64,000 nt of DNA from Labrys okinawensis. GTDB lineage: Bacteria; Pseudomonadota; Alphaproteobacteria; Rhizobiales; Labraceae. Numbering within the stretch: position 1 is the stretch's first letter; every line of letters starts with the position of its first letter. The DNA lies in NCBI RefSeq assembly GCF_002982075.1, contig NZ_PUEJ01000009.1, positions 62,001-126,000 of the forward strand, written 5' to 3'. The notes under the pieces are model-generated. The model was not told where the DNA came from and ran no database searches. It was given only the letters and a program-made list of their open reading frames with translations. Below, piece after piece: positions 62,840 through 64,000 of the stretch. The position numbers were made by a program, and so were the translations under genes.

Positions 62840-63461
62840 ACGCGACTATATCCGTGACGGTGCCGAGATCTATCGCCGCTCCTTCGCGATGATCCGTGCC
62901 GAAAGCGACCTGTCGCGCTTCTCGGCCCTCGAGGCCCCCGTCGTCGTGCGCATCATCCATGCCTGCGGCATGGTCGAGGTCGCCGCCGATGTCGAGATGT
63001 CTGCTGACCTGGTGGCGAGCGCGCGCGCCGCGCTCAGGGCCGGCGCGCCCTTGCTGTGCGATTCGAAGATGGTCGCCAATGGCGTGACCCGTGCCCGCCT
63101 GCCGGCCGACAATGACGTGATCTGCACGCTGGACGATCCACGCACGCCCGAGCTCGCCCGCGAGATCGGCAACACCCGTACCGCCGCCGCCATGGAGCTC
63201 TGGCGCGAGCGCCTCGGCGGCGCCGTGGTCGCCATCGGCAATGCGCCCACCGCGCTCTACCATCTCATGGACATGATCGACAAAGGCGCTCCCAGGCCCG
63301 CCGCCATTCTCGGCATTCCCGTCGGCTTCGTCGGCGCCGCCGAATCCAAGGACGAGCTCAAGGCCTGGGGCAAGGTACCCTGGCTGATCGTGCGTGGCCG
63401 CAAGGGCGGCAGCGCCATGACCGCGGCGGCCATCAACGCGCTGGCGAGCGAAATCGAATGA
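62832..63461 (+). CDS. cobH: Precorrin-8X methylmutase
   Basis: A 209-residue enzyme that moves the C11 methyl group to C12, giving hydrogenobyrinic acid. The catalytic His43 is in RIIHACGMVEVA, matching the known active site. CDSKMVANGV, GNAPTALYHL and GIPVGFVGAAESK are further family blocks. ATG 62832 is favoured; a GTG two codons earlier is possible. It overlaps the cobG stop by eight bases. Confidence 0.96.
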   Translation: MSERDYIRDGAEIYRRSFAMIRAESDLSRFSALEAPVVVRIIHACGMVEVAADVEMSADLVASARAALRAGAPLLCDSKMVANGVTRARLPADNDVICTLDDPRTPELAREIGNTRTAAAMELWRERLGGAVVAIGNAPTALYHLMDMIDKGAPRPAAILGIPVGFVGAAESKDELKAWGKVPWLIVRGRKGGSAMTAAAINALASEIE

Positions 63462-64000
63462 GCGCCGGTCGTCTCTATGGCGTCGGCGTCGGCCCCGGCG
63501 ATCCCGAACTGATGACCCTGAAGGCGGCGCGGCTCATCCGCTCGGCGCCCGTCGTCGCCTATTTCTGCAAGCAGGGGCAGCGCGGCCATGGCCGCACCAT
63601 CATCGACGGCTTTCTGGCCGAGGATGTCATCGAGGAAAAGCTGGCCTATCCGATGACGACCGAAGTGCCCGCCGCCGATCCCGCCTATCATTCGGCGCTC
63701 GGCGGCTTCTATGACGAATCGGCGCGGCGGCTGGCCGGCCACCTCGATGCCGGCCGCGACGTCGTGGTGGTGTCGGAAGGCGATCCCTTCTTCTACGGTT
63801 CCTTCATGCCGATCTTCCATCGCCTGGCCTCCTCCTACGAGACCGAGGTGGTCGCCGGCGTCTCGGGCATGGCAGGCTGCTGGACACGGGCCCGCACTCC
63901 CATCACCTATGGCGACGACATCCTCACCGTGCTGCCGGCGACGCTGGACGCGGCAGCGCTCAAGCGCCATCTCGAACTCGCCGACGCGGCGGTGATCATG
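63458..64000 (+). CDS. cobI: Precorrin-2 C(20)-methyltransferase, cut by the window end
   Basis: The first 181 residues of a tetrapyrrole methylase that adds the C20 methyl to precorrin-2. GVGVGPGDPELMTLKAARLI (about 8-27) and VVVSEGDPFFYGSFM (about 103-117) are the SAM-binding motifs of this enzyme. The gene begins by overlap with the cobH stop (ATGA) and continues beyond base 64000. Confidence 0.94.
   Translation, partial: MSAGRLYGVGVGPGDPELMTLKAARLIRSAPVVAYFCKQGQRGHGRTIIDGFLAEDVIEEKLAYPMTTEVPAADPAYHSALGGFYDESARRLAGHLDAGRDVVVVSEGDPFFYGSFMPIFHRLASSYETEVVAGVSGMAGCWTRARTPITYGDDILTVLPATLDAAALKRHLELADAAVIM

Overview
The window looks like a chromosomal segment of an alphaproteobacterium of the order Hyphomicrobiales (Rhizobiales). 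I base this on the high GC content (judged by eye), the fxsA / Tim44-like / mltA / smr / xre neighbourhood, a DUF2794 gene, an Omp25/31-type beta-barrel protein, the aerobic (CobG/CobN) cobalamin pathway, and many rhizobial-style intergenic palindromes. I cannot name the genus. About 55 genes are supported. I found no rRNA, tRNA, CRISPR array, transposase, integrase or phage gene.

Layout. 10-7924: a LacI repressor diverges from a sugar ABC importer (binding protein, two permeases, ATPase), followed by a sugar-phosphate isomerase-like protein and a Gfo/Idh/MocA dehydrogenase; a promoter with an overlapping LacI-type operator lies between them. 7949-14384: FxsA, Tim44-like protein, MltA, Smr, an XRE regulator and an MprF/LpiA-type lipid aminoacyltransferase. 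14396-19230: an amino-acid-type ABC importer with a fused permease-ATPase plus an FAD oxidoreductase, divergent from a second LacI regulator, with two identical palindromic operators between them. 19301-22887: a four-gene cassette (6-hydroxynicotinate-reductase-like Fe-S protein, UPF0280, two AA_synth paralogues). This is the best candidate for an undescribed pathway. 23244-28806: two exported caspase-fold proteins flank an outer-membrane protein and a frameshifted methyltransferase. 29036-34985: a LiuR-like MerR regulator with FadE, FadA and FadB for beta-oxidation. 35064-40296: pyrD, a DUF952 gene, a class A penicillin-binding protein, yraN and rsmI. 40529-45442: nicotinamidase and a polyamine/agmatine group (acetylpolyamine deacetylase, carbamoylputrescine-amidase-like nitrilase, agmatinase-like ureohydrolase, DUF1989). 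45569-50925: a 17-unit TPR protein, arylesterase, an orphan LolD-type ATPase, a lipid kinase and a PAP2 phosphatase. 51029-52153: cobO and cobU. 52375-55024: a Tat-exported molybdenum hydroxylase with its 2Fe-2S subunit. 55905-64000: a cobalamin riboswitch followed by DUF1636, cobW, cobN, cobG, cobH and the start of cobI.

Two themes run through the window. First, several regulators sit beside clear palindromic operators, so the control circuits can be read directly: two LacI circuits, one MerR/LiuR circuit, one B12 riboswitch, and two orphan palindromes of GntR-like character. Second, intergenic palindromic elements of at least six families occupy most gaps. In the riboswitch-controlled B12 operon similar elements have entered coding sequence and are read through in frame in the DUF1636 gene, cobN and cobG.
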